37,373 nucleotides of DNA, taken from positions 1 through 37,373 of the forward strand of contig DAIDHK010000013.1 in the NCBI GenBank assembly GCA_027459725.1. The letters run 5' to 3'. Numbering within the stretch: position 1 is the first letter of the stretch; each line of letters begins with the position of its first letter. Below are positions 7,191-15,243 of the stretch, piece after piece. The notes below the pieces were generated by a model. It was not told the DNA's origin and made no database searches. It saw only the letters and a program-made list of their open reading frames with translations. The position numbers and the translations under genes were made by a program. The DNA is from Candidatus Levyibacteriota bacterium. Its GTDB lineage: Bacteria > Patescibacteriota > Microgenomatia > Levybacterales > UBA12049.

Positions 7191-7598
7191 TTATATTAAT
7201 TGCAGTTTTTTCAATAATCTTTTCGTAACATCAGGTATATCTAAATTTAACAAATCTGTTTTTTTAACCCACTGCAAAGTAGTAATATCATCTCCTGGCC
7301 GTGGCTTACCGCTTAACCAATCAGCTTTATAATTCAATAAAATCATATGGATCATTTCCCCTTTTTTCTCCCGTATATCTTCATCAAACATTACCTGTTG
7401 CAAATTCGTTATTTCCAGTCCTGTTTCTTCTTTAACTTCTCTTCTTAGAGCTTGCTCAAGTGTTTCATCGGTTTCCTCCACTCCGCCGCCAATAATAAGC
7501 CATTGATCCGGATATGGTCCAACACCCGGCGCCTTACGTCCAAAAAGAAAGTTTCCATCTTTCTCAATTAAAGCTGAAACAATAATTCTCACTCTCAT
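7191..7598 (-). CDS. Nudix hydrolase
   Basis: A Nudix family pyrophosphohydrolase, which cleaves a nucleoside diphosphate linked to another moiety, often for nucleotide-pool cleaning. The Nudix box G-x5-E-x7-REV-x-EE-x-G-L is complete at residues 39-61, with the metal-binding Glu54, Glu57 and Glu58. The substrate cannot be told from sequence; the ADP-sugar/MutT-like size (135 residues) fits a general housecleaning role. The frame can be extended three codons to a TTG, but the ATG at 7598 is seven bases after an extended -10 (TGGTATATT) with TTTACA 17 bases further up, so 7598 is preferred. Divergent from the EEP gene. Confidence 0.9.
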   Translation of the reverse strand: MRVRIIVSALIEKDGNFLFGRKAPGVGPYPDQWLIIGGGVEETDETLEQALRREVKEETGLEITNLQQVMFDEDIREKKGEMIHMILLNYKADWLSGKPRPGDDITTLQWVKKTDLLNLDIPDVTKRLLKKLQLI

Positions 7599-7605
7599 TA
7601 GCGCC

Positions 7606-7664
7606 AATATACCATAACCCCTACAGTGTGTAAACTTGCCACCTACTTTGATCTATGGCATAAT
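7606..7664. promoter_or_regulatory. Back-to-back divergent leaderless promoters
   Basis: Minus strand: TTTACA (plus 7629-7634), 17 bases, TATATT (7606-7611), then seven bases to the Nudix ATG at 7598. Plus strand: TTGCCA (7636-7641), 17 bases, CATAAT (7659-7664), then seven bases to the EEP gene ATG at 7672. The two -35 boxes are one base apart. Confidence 0.7.
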
Positions 7665-7671
7665 GCGTAAA

Positions 7672-8430
7672 ATGTTACTCAAGCTCTTACAACTTAACTG
7701 CGAAAGTGGTAGATTCCTTGATGAACTTACAGAGTATATTAAAAAAAATGACTTTGATATTGTAAACTTACAGGAAGTATCATCTAAAACTCTTAATAAA
7801 TATCACACAGATTTAGATCTTTTTAAAGAATTAAAAAAAAGACTTGGCTTTAAAGGAGAGTTGACCAAAACCATATCAGCAAATGACGAGGACATATATT
7901 TTGGCAATGCCACGTTATTTAAACCAGAATTTTCTTTAGTTGATAAAAATGTCGTTTGGCTAAAACCATTTGCGAAATACTCAGAACTGCCAAAAGATCA
8001 TTTTGAAGATCTTCCCCGCAACGCTTTGCATCTGACCCTGCTTAATGAGAATAAAAAATTCAATATCATAAACACACATTTAGCCTGGGGAATAACCCCA
8101 CTGGATGAACAATATAAAGTTGATCAGGCCAATATTCTGTTTAACTACTTAAAAACTGTTTCTACTCCGTTTATTCTTACCGGAGATTTTAATGTAACGC
8201 CCCAGACACAGGTTATAAGGAAGTTTAATTCTATAGCAAGAAATTTAACCGTGGAAAATAAAATAAAAAATACTTTAAACGCACAGACCCATCGGGTTGA
8301 GGAGCTCTTTCCTCCTGGTTTGGCCGTTGATTATGTCTTTGTAACACGGAATTTAAAAATTAATAGCTTTGAGGTGGTCGAAGAAAAACTCTCAGATCAC
8401 TTAGGTTTAAAAGTTGAATTGGAGATCTAA
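7672..8430 (+). CDS. Endonuclease/exonuclease/phosphatase (EEP) family protein
   Basis: The fold is that of DNase I, exonuclease III and inositol phosphatases. All conserved blocks are present in order: LLQLNCESG (metal/phosphate Asn at 8), VNLQEV (catalytic Glu), RNALHL, INTHLAWG (His), LTGDFNVTP (Asp and Asn), AVDYVFVT and LSDHLGL (catalytic Asp-His). With 252 residues it is a minimal single-domain member without signal peptide, so probably cytoplasmic. Substrate (DNA, RNA or a phosphoester) is not resolved. The frame extends upstream to a TTG at 7636, but that codon is the -35 box; ATG 7672 fits both the promoter and family alignment. Confidence 0.88.
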   Translation: MLLKLLQLNCESGRFLDELTEYIKKNDFDIVNLQEVSSKTLNKYHTDLDLFKELKKRLGFKGELTKTISANDEDIYFGNATLFKPEFSLVDKNVVWLKPFAKYSELPKDHFEDLPRNALHLTLLNENKKFNIINTHLAWGITPLDEQYKVDQANILFNYLKTVSTPFILTGDFNVTPQTQVIRKFNSIARNLTVENKIKNTLNAQTHRVEELFPPGLAVDYVFVTRNLKINSFEVVEEKLSDHLGLKVELEI

Positions 8431-8452
8431 ACATTCGTTATTTTGAAAAATT

Positions 8453-8500
8453 ATATTGTAATTAATTTGAAACTGAGCGTTATTGTGGTCATTACAATAT
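8453..8500. repeat. Inverted repeat between convergent genes
   Basis: ATATTGTAAT (8453-8462) and ATTACAATAT (8491-8500) are perfect 10-base arms around a 28-base loop. It sits between the ends of the EEP gene and recR and could serve as a weak two-way terminator, although it is AT-rich. Confidence 0.45.
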
Positions 8501-8533
8501 TAAAATTAATAGTTGGTAATTAATGCTTTAAAA

Positions 8534-9154
8534 CTAGTATTCCGATCTTCCATTCATAGCCTGATCAAGAGTGGTGCTATCAGCATATTCCAAATCCGCC
8601 CCTGTGGGCAGTCCTCTCCCAATACGACTCACTTTCATCTCTATATCTCTTGTTTTAATCTGTTTTGAGATATACATCGCCGTTGCTTCACCTTCCATAG
8701 TAGGATTGGTAGCCAAAATAACTTCCTTAATTGGTCTATCCAAAAAAGAGGTGCCCTTCTGTAATCTTCCCATTAATTGCGGAATATATATTTCCTCCGG
8801 ACCAATATTATTCAAAGGATCAATCTTACCATGCAAAACATGATATATGCCTTTAAACTTACCACTTTTCTCCAGAGCTAACACATCCAAAGGTTGTTCC
8901 ACTACACATAAAAGTGAATCATCACGATCTTCATCAGTACAAATAGAACATGGATCAGACTCACCAACTAAAAAACATACTGAACAAATTGTGGTATCTT
9001 TTCGCAGGTTTTGTACTGCCAGGGCAAACTTATCCAACTCACCTTGTGGAACATGCAAAAGATAATATGTCAGTCTTTGAGCTGATTTAGGTCCCACACC
9101 GGGCAATCTTTCAAATGCTTCAATTGTATTTTGTATGGCTTTAGGTATTCTCAT
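8534..9154 (-). CDS. recR: Recombination mediator protein RecR
   Basis: RecR works with RecF/RecO to load RecA on gapped DNA. The helix-hairpin-helix (FERLPGVGPKSAQRL, 14-28), the zinc finger Cys57-x2-Cys60-x8-Cys69-x2-Cys72, and the Toprim domain (VVEQPLDVLALEKSG and ILATNPTMEGEATAMYI) are all present, with the C-terminal RIGRGLPTGADLEYADSTTL block. Length 206 is normal. In many bacteria recR directly follows dnaX and ybaB; here prs and an unknown gene lie between. Confidence 0.95.
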   Translation of the reverse strand: MRIPKAIQNTIEAFERLPGVGPKSAQRLTYYLLHVPQGELDKFALAVQNLRKDTTICSVCFLVGESDPCSICTDEDRDDSLLCVVEQPLDVLALEKSGKFKGIYHVLHGKIDPLNNIGPEEIYIPQLMGRLQKGTSFLDRPIKEVILATNPTMEGEATAMYISKQIKTRDIEMKVSRIGRGLPTGADLEYADSTTLDQAMNGRSEY

Positions 9155-9248
9155 AACAAACGCTTATAAATTGACAGAAACATTATCCTTTGTCAACTAA
9201 CTCTTTCACTCAGAAGTTTTCAGAAGACTGGTTAAGTTTTAATAACAT

Positions 9249-10175
9249 TTAACTTTTTATCTCTTCTCCCACTTTTTTGGCAATCGAGACCACTTTCAAC
9301 TTGGCAAACTGTTTTACTTTTGGCACAAAAACACTATCGGTAACATAAATATTCTCCATCGCAGAATTCTGCAAAATCTGGGGGGCTTCTGATGAGAAGA
9401 TAGCATGGGTAACAAAAGTATACATATCTCCGGCATCCAATTTTTTTAATAACTTCCCGGCTTCATCAATCGTATGACCGCTGGAAATCATATCATCCAC
9501 CAAGATCAGTCTTTTCCCTTCAAAGCTTTTTTTCTTCCAGGTACTTGATTCGCAATCAACATCTGCTGCCACAACTTTTCCTGTGGCTAAATCCCGATTT
9601 TTAACAACATTAGCATAAGGCATATTATCCAATGCTTCAGACAACAATTTGATCCTGTTAATCCCTCCCATGTCAGGGGAAATCAAAATAGTATCATCAT
9701 TTTCCCACCCATTCTTACGAATTGTTTGAGCAAATATGGGAATGGCTGACAGATGCTTAATCGGGATATGAAATAAATCCGGAATTCGAATTGAATGCAT
9801 ATCAAAAGTGATAATCTTATCAGCACCCAGAGATTCAACTGCTTTGATCATTACCTCCAAAGATACACATTCTCCGTCGCGAAACTGATGATCCTGTCGC
9901 TGATAGCCCATATAGGGCATAATAACGGTGATATCTCTGGCTCCATTACGCTTCAGTGCATCCACAATCAGAAATAGCTCGATATAATTGGTATCTACAT
10001 TAGGGCTGGTCGGCTGTACAACAATACAGTCATCTTCTAAAACATTGTCTAACACTCTAATTCTTCTTTCACCATCGGGGAAAATAAAAGTTTCCAACGG
10101 AGTCAATTCTAACCCCAACTGCTTGGCTATCTTCTCTGCTAGATCTGTATTTGAAGAACCAGTGACAATCTTCAT
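9249..10175 (-). CDS. prs: Ribose-phosphate pyrophosphokinase (PRPP synthetase)
   Basis: Makes 5-phosphoribosyl diphosphate from ribose 5-phosphate and ATP, for nucleotide synthesis. FPDGERRIRV (28-37) is the flexible-loop region, MPYMGYQRQDHQFRDGE holds the catalytic region, FDMHS the ATP/metal site, and RLILVDDMISSGHTIDEA is the PRPP-binding loop (DD-S/T-G-T type). Length 308 is typical. Its substrate can come from the oxidative pentose phosphate genes (gnd, zwf, pgl) in this same window. It lies between recR and the amber-interrupted gene. Confidence 0.95.
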   Translation of the reverse strand: MKIVTGSSNTDLAEKIAKQLGLELTPLETFIFPDGERRIRVLDNVLEDDCIVVQPTSPNVDTNYIELFLIVDALKRNGARDITVIMPYMGYQRQDHQFRDGECVSLEVMIKAVESLGADKIITFDMHSIRIPDLFHIPIKHLSAIPIFAQTIRKNGWENDDTILISPDMGGINRIKLLSEALDNMPYANVVKNRDLATGKVVAADVDCESSTWKKKSFEGKRLILVDDMISSGHTIDEAGKLLKKLDAGDMYTFVTHAIFSSEAPQILQNSAMENIYVTDSVFVPKVKQFAKLKVVSIAKKVGEEIKS

Positions 10176-10234
10176 GGATTATTCTCTTCTATTTTACTAT
10201 TATTCTTAGAATAAAACCACTATGCCGGTTGAAA

Positions 10235-10801
10235 TTAGCCATGTAGCAAACTAATATTTAGATTAATAAATTTCGAAGCTAAATCTGCCTGATTAGATCT
10301 GACTTGACTCAGCCACTGCTCACTATCTTCCATTTTACCGACGTATGCTTTGATTTGTTCATCAGACAGGGTAAAAGTATCTCCCAGAGGGGCCACAATT
10401 TTTACCTCCTGTCCAACCGGAATTTGTACCACTCCCCTCGATCCAACTAAAAGATCAGCTAAAATGCCCAGTGAACCTTTTCTTAAACGTCTTAAGTAAG
10501 CTTGAAAATTACGTTTTTCTCTGCGAGGCAAAGACTGTGTCAGAGAAGCTAATTGCGTATTAATTGCCTCACCCAAAAACGCACGGGTAGCCGGTAGTGT
10601 TCCATCATTTTCAAATCTTCTGATTAGACCAGTCCTTAGAAATAATTGTCCATTTGTTGGCAAATGTCCGGTGAATACTTCCCTCACACTAATCTGATTA
10701 TTCTATAGCCGGCTGATTACTTCAGGATTAACTCCACCCAAGTGCAAAAACTCCACAAAAGAAGCGTTATCAGAACTTAGCAAATTATTTTTTCTTTCCA
10801 C
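10235..10801 (-). pseudogene. Unknown gene interrupted by an in-frame TAG (150-codon 3' part 10235-10687)
   Basis: The downstream part (10235-10687, GTG start, 150 residues, MREVFTGHLPTNGQLFLRT onward) has no recognised family and no membrane segment; it contains a basic helix region (SLPRREKRNFQAYLRRLRK). The same frame continues upstream without a break except for a single TAG at 10703-10705, back to a GTG at 10801 that is six bases from a TATAAT promoter. The 32 codons before the TAG read as normal protein (NNLLSSDNASFVEFLHLGG). The whole would be 188 residues. Explanations are a nonsense mutation, a sequencing error, readthrough, or a short upstream peptide followed by a separate gene starting at GTG 10687. 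Confidence 0.5.
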
Positions 10802-10807
10802 GAAAAG

Positions 10808-10836
10808 ATTATAACAAAAAGAAAGCTAAACATCAA
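10808..10836 (-). promoter_or_regulatory. Strong promoter of the amber-interrupted gene
   Basis: TTGATG (plus 10831-10836), 17 bases, TATAAT (10808-10813) with an extended TGT before it. The GTG at 10801 is six bases away, predicting a leaderless message starting at the 32-codon frame. Confidence 0.65.
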
Positions 10837-10864
10837 CACTATAAGATAATCAAGAGTAAATATA

Positions 10865-11152
10865 TTACTTACCCATGCCACCCAGTAGACCACCAAGACC
10901 ACCACTCATGGATTGTAATTCCTTAGCTGCTACTTCCTGTGATTTTTTTACTGCCTCATTTACGGCTTCTAAAATATCCTTATCAGAACGATTGTTTGTA
11001 TGGATTTCTTTAATTTTCTGATCACCGGAAATGATGACATCCACACCGTTTTTATGCACGTCAATAGTCTTGGCCTGCAGTAAACGCTGAATTTGCATAG
11101 CCTGATCACGCATCTTTTTAAGTTCTCCGATTTGCGCGAATGGATTATTCAT
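10865..11152 (-). CDS. ybaB: YbaB/EbfC nucleoid-associated protein
   Basis: A small dimeric DNA-binding protein of the YbaB/EbfC family. The 95-residue length, the N-terminal helix (QIGELKKMRDQAMQIQRLL), the central beta part (VDVIISGDQKIKEIHTN) and the C-terminal helix followed by a Gly-rich tail (GGLGGLLGGMGK) are all as expected. It follows dnaX by about 87 bases, the usual gene order. A GGTGGT upstream of the ATG (12 bases before) is a weak ribosome site, and TATAAT boxes lie further up at about 11189, so it may also have its own promoter. Confidence 0.93.
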   Translation of the reverse strand: MNNPFAQIGELKKMRDQAMQIQRLLQAKTIDVHKNGVDVIISGDQKIKEIHTNNRSDKDILEAVNEAVKKSQEVAAKELQSMSGGLGGLLGGMGK

Positions 11153-11239
11153 AATTAAAAAATCACCACCTTTCAGTCTATTATATTATATCATCTAATA
11201 GTATATTCTGTCTTGCTTAACAGTCAAAACTAAATAGTC

Positions 11240-12868
11240 TCAATTAGCCCGAAGTACAATGCTTATCACCACGGGTCCTCCTAAAAGACTCTTACACACA
11301 TTCTCCAGAGCGGTAAGAGTTTTGTCCTCTCCTAGTTTATCTTTATGAAACTTGTAGGCTGCTTCGATAATTAAAGTTTTACGGTCAAAATCTTTAATTT
11401 TGCAGCTGCGCAATACTCCCGCGATAGTGTGGTTATAGCTTTTCATCTCGGAGATAATGCTTTTCCAAAACAAGTCCAGCCACTGCGGTGTAATCTCATC
11501 ACTGGCTGAAAAATGTAAAAGACTTACAGAATGAGTAATGATATTATTTTCTTCAACCGGTTTTGTTTTAACTACTGCATCTTCTCCATACAACGCCTTT
11601 ATTTTCGCCATTGCACCTACCTGTTTGCGAAGATGTGAAACCGTAATCTCCTCCTCTTTGTTGATCTTTTTATCGAAAGTTTTATCTTCCAGTCGTATAT
11701 TTCTCTTCTCAGTTACTTCTTCAATCTTCACCGTCTCTCCTGAGTGCTGGGAGTTTGAATTTGTTGTTTGGCTCCACTCCACCACCGCCAGTTCCAGAGG
11801 CAATTGAGGTAAATATGCCGATTTTATCTCATTATATGCTTGTCCGAAAAGATAGACCAGCTCTTTAATATCCTCCAGAGAAAAATCATCTGAACTTTTA
11901 TCTCTATCCGACTCTATAATAAGTAAAAACTTTTCATGCAGTAAGCTTAGTAGTTCCTGAGTAAAATAGGAAAGATCATTTTTTTCTTGAATCAATCTCT
12001 CAATAAATTCCAGAGCCCTCTTAGTATCTCTTTCCTTAAGTAATCTTAAAAATTCTTTACTTGATTTTACAATTCCGCCAATATGCAATTTGTTTTCCAG
12101 TAAATCAACGGTAACACCTTTCTCACCTGACAAAGCTACCGCCTCTTCCAACAATTTAGTTCCATCACGAAACCCTCCATCCGCATATTTGGCAATCAAA
12201 TCCACTGCCTGTTTATCTATCTTAATCTTCTCTGCGTCAATGATACGCTGCAAAGACCGCTTTAATTCTTCCGGCGTTGCCGGAGTAAATAGTAAATGAA
12301 AACAACGTGAAATAATGGTGGGAGGTATTTTTTGCGCTTCGGTTGTACAAAGTACAAACAGAGCATGCGACGGAGGTTCTTCTAATGTTTTTAAAAGCGC
12401 ATTAAATGCTTCCGGGGTTAACATGTGGACTTCATCGATGATATATATTTTCTTTTGCGACTGTACAGGTGAAAGATTAATTTTTTCCTTCAGTTCACGA
12501 ATTTCATCAATCCCACGGTTGGAAGCAGCATCAATTTCGATAACATCCAGATTAGTGCCATGAGTAATAGCCAGACATTGGCTACACTTATTACATGGCT
12601 CAATTATGTCTGATAATTTACCTACCTTCTGGGTACTATCTACTGAAAACTCGCGACTGAATGCATTAGTTTCACAGTTTACAGCCTTAGCGATCAATCT
12701 GGCGGTGGAAGTCTTACCCAACCCTTTAGGACCAGTAAAAAGAAATGCATGCGGGATATCAGTTTTTTTATTTACTGCGTTGGTTAATAAAGCAACAATT
12801 TTCTCCCTGACTTTTGTATTATCTAAATCATCAATAGTCTGAGGCCTGTATTTACGATAATAAACCAT
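11240..12868 (-). CDS. dnaX: DNA polymerase III subunit gamma/tau
   Basis: The clamp-loader ATPase of the replisome. Walker A GPKGLGKT is at 46-53, the zinc-binding cysteines at 65, 92, 95 and 98 (CNKCSQC), the Walker B-like DEVH at 145-148 and the SRC arginine-finger motif at 187-189. Domain III and a roughly 170-residue C-terminal tau-like part follow to residue 542. A TATAAT lies 20 bases upstream of the ATG (plus 12889-12894) with TTGAAA 16 bases further, giving a short leader without a Shine-Dalgarno. I did not find a clear slippery site for frameshifting, but I could not scan exhaustively. Confidence 0.96.
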   Translation of the reverse strand: MVYYRKYRPQTIDDLDNTKVREKIVALLTNAVNKKTDIPHAFLFTGPKGLGKTSTARLIAKAVNCETNAFSREFSVDSTQKVGKLSDIIEPCNKCSQCLAITHGTNLDVIEIDAASNRGIDEIRELKEKINLSPVQSQKKIYIIDEVHMLTPEAFNALLKTLEEPPSHALFVLCTTEAQKIPPTIISRCFHLLFTPATPEELKRSLQRIIDAEKIKIDKQAVDLIAKYADGGFRDGTKLLEEAVALSGEKGVTVDLLENKLHIGGIVKSSKEFLRLLKERDTKRALEFIERLIQEKNDLSYFTQELLSLLHEKFLLIIESDRDKSSDDFSLEDIKELVYLFGQAYNEIKSAYLPQLPLELAVVEWSQTTNSNSQHSGETVKIEEVTEKRNIRLEDKTFDKKINKEEEITVSHLRKQVGAMAKIKALYGEDAVVKTKPVEENNIITHSVSLLHFSASDEITPQWLDLFWKSIISEMKSYNHTIAGVLRSCKIKDFDRKTLIIEAAYKFHKDKLGEDKTLTALENVCKSLLGGPVVISIVLRAN

Positions 12869-12925
12869 AATATGAATTCAGAATATTCATTATACCTTTA
12901 AAACTTCACATTTCAATTCAGAAGT

Positions 12926-13309
12926 TTAGTGGTGTATGCCTAGCAAATGCAGCAAGCCATGCCGTATTAGTTGGTCTATTTTATCATCCACCAATACTTC
13001 ATCTCTGGCCGCTTCTCTTATAATTTCTGGATAAGAGATCACTATATCACCCAAACGCAAAACCCCCGCAGGTTGCGGTGTTTGTTCACCTTCATTTAAA
13101 GGGAAAGAGAGCACGTTGGAAACTTTATCCAGATTACGATATTTGATATTAAGACGGCGCATCTTGCGATCACCAACTATAGCAACTGAAACTTCAACGG
13201 GCGCGGATATTCCCTGCTGTGTTAAAACATTGTCAATACTAGCCTTAATACGTTTGCGGTCGACTTTATATCTACTTTCTACGTAAATAAGAACCTTCAG
13301 TTTATTCAT
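12926..13309 (-). CDS. ybeY: Endoribonuclease YbeY, short C-terminus
   Basis: A zinc endoribonuclease for 16S rRNA 3' end maturation and ribosome quality control. VSNVLSFP and the H-x3-H-x5-H metal site (His117, His121, His127 in RHGLLHLLGIHH) are present. The protein stops at the third histidine, while typical members continue another 15-30 residues, and the common YDH ending of the motif is IHH. The GTG/ATG start at 13309 lies ten bases after rpsU, so they form an operon. Confidence 0.9.
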   Translation of the reverse strand: MNKLKVLIYVESRYKVDRKRIKASIDNVLTQQGISAPVEVSVAIVGDRKMRRLNIKYRNLDKVSNVLSFPLNEGEQTPQPAGVLRLGDIVISYPEIIREAARDEVLVDDKIDQLIRHGLLHLLGIHH

Positions 13310-13319
13310 ACAGAGTTTT

Positions 13320-13502
13320 TCACATCACTCTACGACGTTTTCTGCGTGCTTCTTCTTTTTTTAATTTTCTTGCCAATGACGGCTTTGCATGAAATTGTCG
13401 ACGTCTTAGCTCTGGAATTATTTCTGCCTCCATTACTTTGCGTGAAAATTTGCGGATAAGTGAATCATCGCTGTCACCTGGCATTTTTTTAACATAAACC
13501 AT
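13320..13502 (-). CDS. rpsU: 30S ribosomal protein bS21
   Basis: A 60-residue basic protein of the small subunit that contacts the region near the anti-Shine-Dalgarno. The sequence (VYVKKMPGDSDDSLIRKFSR at the start, then an Arg/Lys-rich helix ending RRKRRRVM) fits bS21. It has the best Shine-Dalgarno in the minus-strand block (AGGAGGT), in contrast to the leaderless starts nearby. It is followed by ybeY after ten bases. Confidence 0.9.
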   Translation of the reverse strand: MVYVKKMPGDSDDSLIRKFSRKVMEAEIIPELRRRQFHAKPSLARKLKKEEARRKRRRVM

Positions 13503-13510
13503 GAAAGAAC

Positions 13511-13517
13511 ACCTCCT
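13511..13517 (-). promoter_or_regulatory. Consensus Shine-Dalgarno of rpsU
   Basis: AGGAGGT on the minus strand, eight bases before the rpsU ATG. It shows that both Shine-Dalgarno and leaderless starts occur in this genome. Confidence 0.8.
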
Positions 13518-13576
13518 TTATACATGTAGGTCTATTTTACCCTATAATTGTGCGTCTGTAAACCGCCAAGCACAAT

Positions 13577-13897
13577 TCAGGCTGCTGTTATAGGTCCTAG
13601 AAGGTGTATATGCAAATGATCGACATCCTGCAGCCCTCCGCCGTTAATTCTGATTTGATAACGATTATCCTTCAGTCCTGCCTGGTTGATAATTTGTTGT
13701 ACCGTATGAAATAGTTTTTCACGCAGATTTTCATCTTCCACGAAAATAAATTCAGGTATATGCTTTTTAGGCACGATCAGTAAATGAGTCTTGGCGCGTG
13801 GATGAATATCAGGGAAAACCATAACATCTTCATCCTGATAAAAAAACTTGGCTTGAATTTTACCATCTCTGATCTGACAGAATATACAATCATTCAT
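13577..13897 (-). CDS. HIT family (HINT-type) nucleotide hydrolase
   Basis: A histidine-triad hydrolase acting on AMP-linked substrates (HINT branch). DCIFCQI at the N-terminus, the KTHLLIVPKKHIP block and the catalytic DHLHIHLLG (H-x-H-x-H) near the C-terminus are present. Length of about 106 residues is normal. A GTG at 13903 also starts the frame, directly after the TAA of the upstream gene; ATG 13897 matches the family start. It is in an operon with the DHH-like gene upstream and lies before rpsU and ybeY. Confidence 0.93.
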   Translation of the reverse strand: MNDCIFCQIRDGKIQAKFFYQDEDVMVFPDIHPRAKTHLLIVPKKHIPEFIFVEDENLREKLFHTVQQIINQAGLKDNRYQIRINGGGLQDVDHLHIHLLGPITAA

Positions 13898-13903
13898 AAT
13901 CAC

Positions 13904-14839
13904 TTAGACTCCTGATAAAACTTTAATTATCTCCTGCAAACTTAACCTGGTAGGAACCATATCCGGATTTTTGGGTGTACCATTCAATAACATTTTTTTG
14001 GAAATATGTAAAAACCAGGTAGCTTGGGGATCAATTTTGCACAGATTCTCATATGCCAAGGTCAAATCTCCTCCTTTTTGCATTGTATCAACTTTGGCAG
14101 GACGAAGTTTAATCCTCACATACCCTTTGTGCGGATCTTTACGCATTACAATTTCATATCCTATCTTTTGCGACAATTTAAGAACCGCATCATTTATCGT
14201 CTCAAAGCCGATTCCTTTTCCCCAACGACTGGCAAACTCCGTACCCTTTTGTTTAATCTCTTTTTCCGCCCAGATACGATTTTCAAACTCATGTACTAAG
14301 GCATTTAAAGATTCGATACCATAAGTTAAGTACGTTTCATCTTCATTAGGTTTGGCCAGTTTCAAACCATCCAGAGTGCCATTTAAAGAAAACTCCTGAT
14401 AGTCAGCTACCGGATCACCCCAGAAAACTTCCTGAAAATGATCAATCTGCACAATAATATTTACAATTCTACTTATCGCTTCAACATGTTCATCAGTCAT
14501 CCTATTTTCACCTTCAATCTCTTGATTTTCCCTTCTTATATATTCCCAGGTTCTACTCATACCGCACACATGCATATCGTCAGTCTGATGATGATCCAGA
14601 GGCCCCAGACCGGTATCTACATGGATATACTCGTCACGACCAATATTTTCAATAACATCACCGGTAACTTGCTTTAACTCTCCTCCCACTTGTATTTTAA
14701 ATTTTGAGTTTTTAATCCTCTGTCCAGCCGGGACAAATTTAACTCCCGCTTCCTGCCAGCCAGGTAAATATTTTTTTATCAGCCAGACCGATCCAAGTGC
14801 ATCCCAGTCAGGTGAAGTATGGGTAACTACGTATTTCAT
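13904..14839 (-). CDS. DHH-like phosphoesterase family protein
   Basis: The N-terminus has THTSPDWDALGSVWLI (metal-binding Asp12 and Asp14, counted from the first of two Met codons) and IHVDTGLGPLDHHQ (Asp76, then the DHH triad at 83-85), the core motifs of DHH phosphoesterases. Members cleave phosphodiesters of small nucleotides or nanoRNA, but some are inactive. The rest (about 312 residues in all) is unassigned. KNSKFKIQ at 44-51 looks like an inserted repeat peptide. The start codon at 14839 is seven bases from TATACT (plus 14847-14852), so it is probably leaderless. It heads an operon with the HIT gene. Confidence 0.75.
   Translation of the reverse strand: MKYVVTHTSPDWDALGSVWLIKKYLPGWQEAGVKFVPAGQRIKNSKFKIQVGGELKQVTGDVIENIGRDEYIHVDTGLGPLDHHQTDDMHVCGMSRTWEYIRRENQEIEGENRMTDEHVEAISRIVNIIVQIDHFQEVFWGDPVADYQEFSLNGTLDGLKLAKPNEDETYLTYGIESLNALVHEFENRIWAEKEIKQKGTEFASRWGKGIGFETINDAVLKLSQKIGYEIVMRKDPHKGYVRIKLRPAKVDTMQKGGDLTLAYENLCKIDPQATWFLHISKKMLLNGTPKNPDMVPTRLSLQEIIKVLSGV
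14690..14713. repeat. AT-rich repeat read as peptide KNSKFKIQ inside the DHH-like gene
   Basis: The DNA contains ATTTTAAATTTTGAG, close to the tandem word in gnd (18803-18830). The encoded NSKFKIQ peptide sits between two predicted beta strands, so it is probably a tolerated insertion. The same type of peptide occurs in gnd and pgl. Confidence 0.5.
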
Positions 14840-14931
14840 CATCTGCAGTATACAACAAATTAAGAAATGAATAAACTATACGGGCTTTTGACTTGCCTTC
14901 TTTACATTATTCGTTTATTCTATACTTATCT

Positions 14932-15243
14932 ATGGCAAAACCTGCTCCGTTAAGCCCGCAACAGCAAGAGGCGCTGTCCAAAATTATGTCTGTACCGATT
15001 AATCCGGCACCTACTCAGTCTTATCAGGTTCCAGAGTTGACTCCACGTATCTCCACTCCGCCAACGGATGATAAAGACAAAGCTAAGGTAACCATTCCCA
15101 ATGTAACAGCAGCACCGGTAGTAGATGAAAAGCCGATTAAAACAAAGGGTAATCCAGTTTTAGTTATAGGGGTTGTAGTTTTAGTAATTGTTGGTCTTGT
15201 CGGTTACGCTTTCTTCTGGTTGAAATTCTTCAAAGTATTATAG
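14932..15243 (+). CDS. Small membrane protein with C-terminal anchor
   Basis: The 103-residue product has a Pro/Thr-rich polar N-terminal part and one membrane segment at about 75-97 (VLVIGVVVLVIVGLVGYAFF), so it is a tail-anchored protein. No family is recognised. A TTG at 14893 also opens the frame, but ATG 14932 lies five bases after TATACT (14921-14926), so this start and a leaderless message are preferred; no good -35 box is visible. Its 3' end overlaps proS, which is convergent, by 14 bases. Confidence 0.7.
   Translation: MAKPAPLSPQQQEALSKIMSVPINPAPTQSYQVPELTPRISTPPTDDKDKAKVTIPNVTAAPVVDEKPIKTKGNPVLVIGVVVLVIVGLVGYAFFWLKFFKVL

Noticed and set aside
11240-12868. Programmed frameshift in dnaX to make gamma from tau
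   Set aside because: I saw no clear A-AAA-AAG slippery run with a following stem in the expected region; not excluded.
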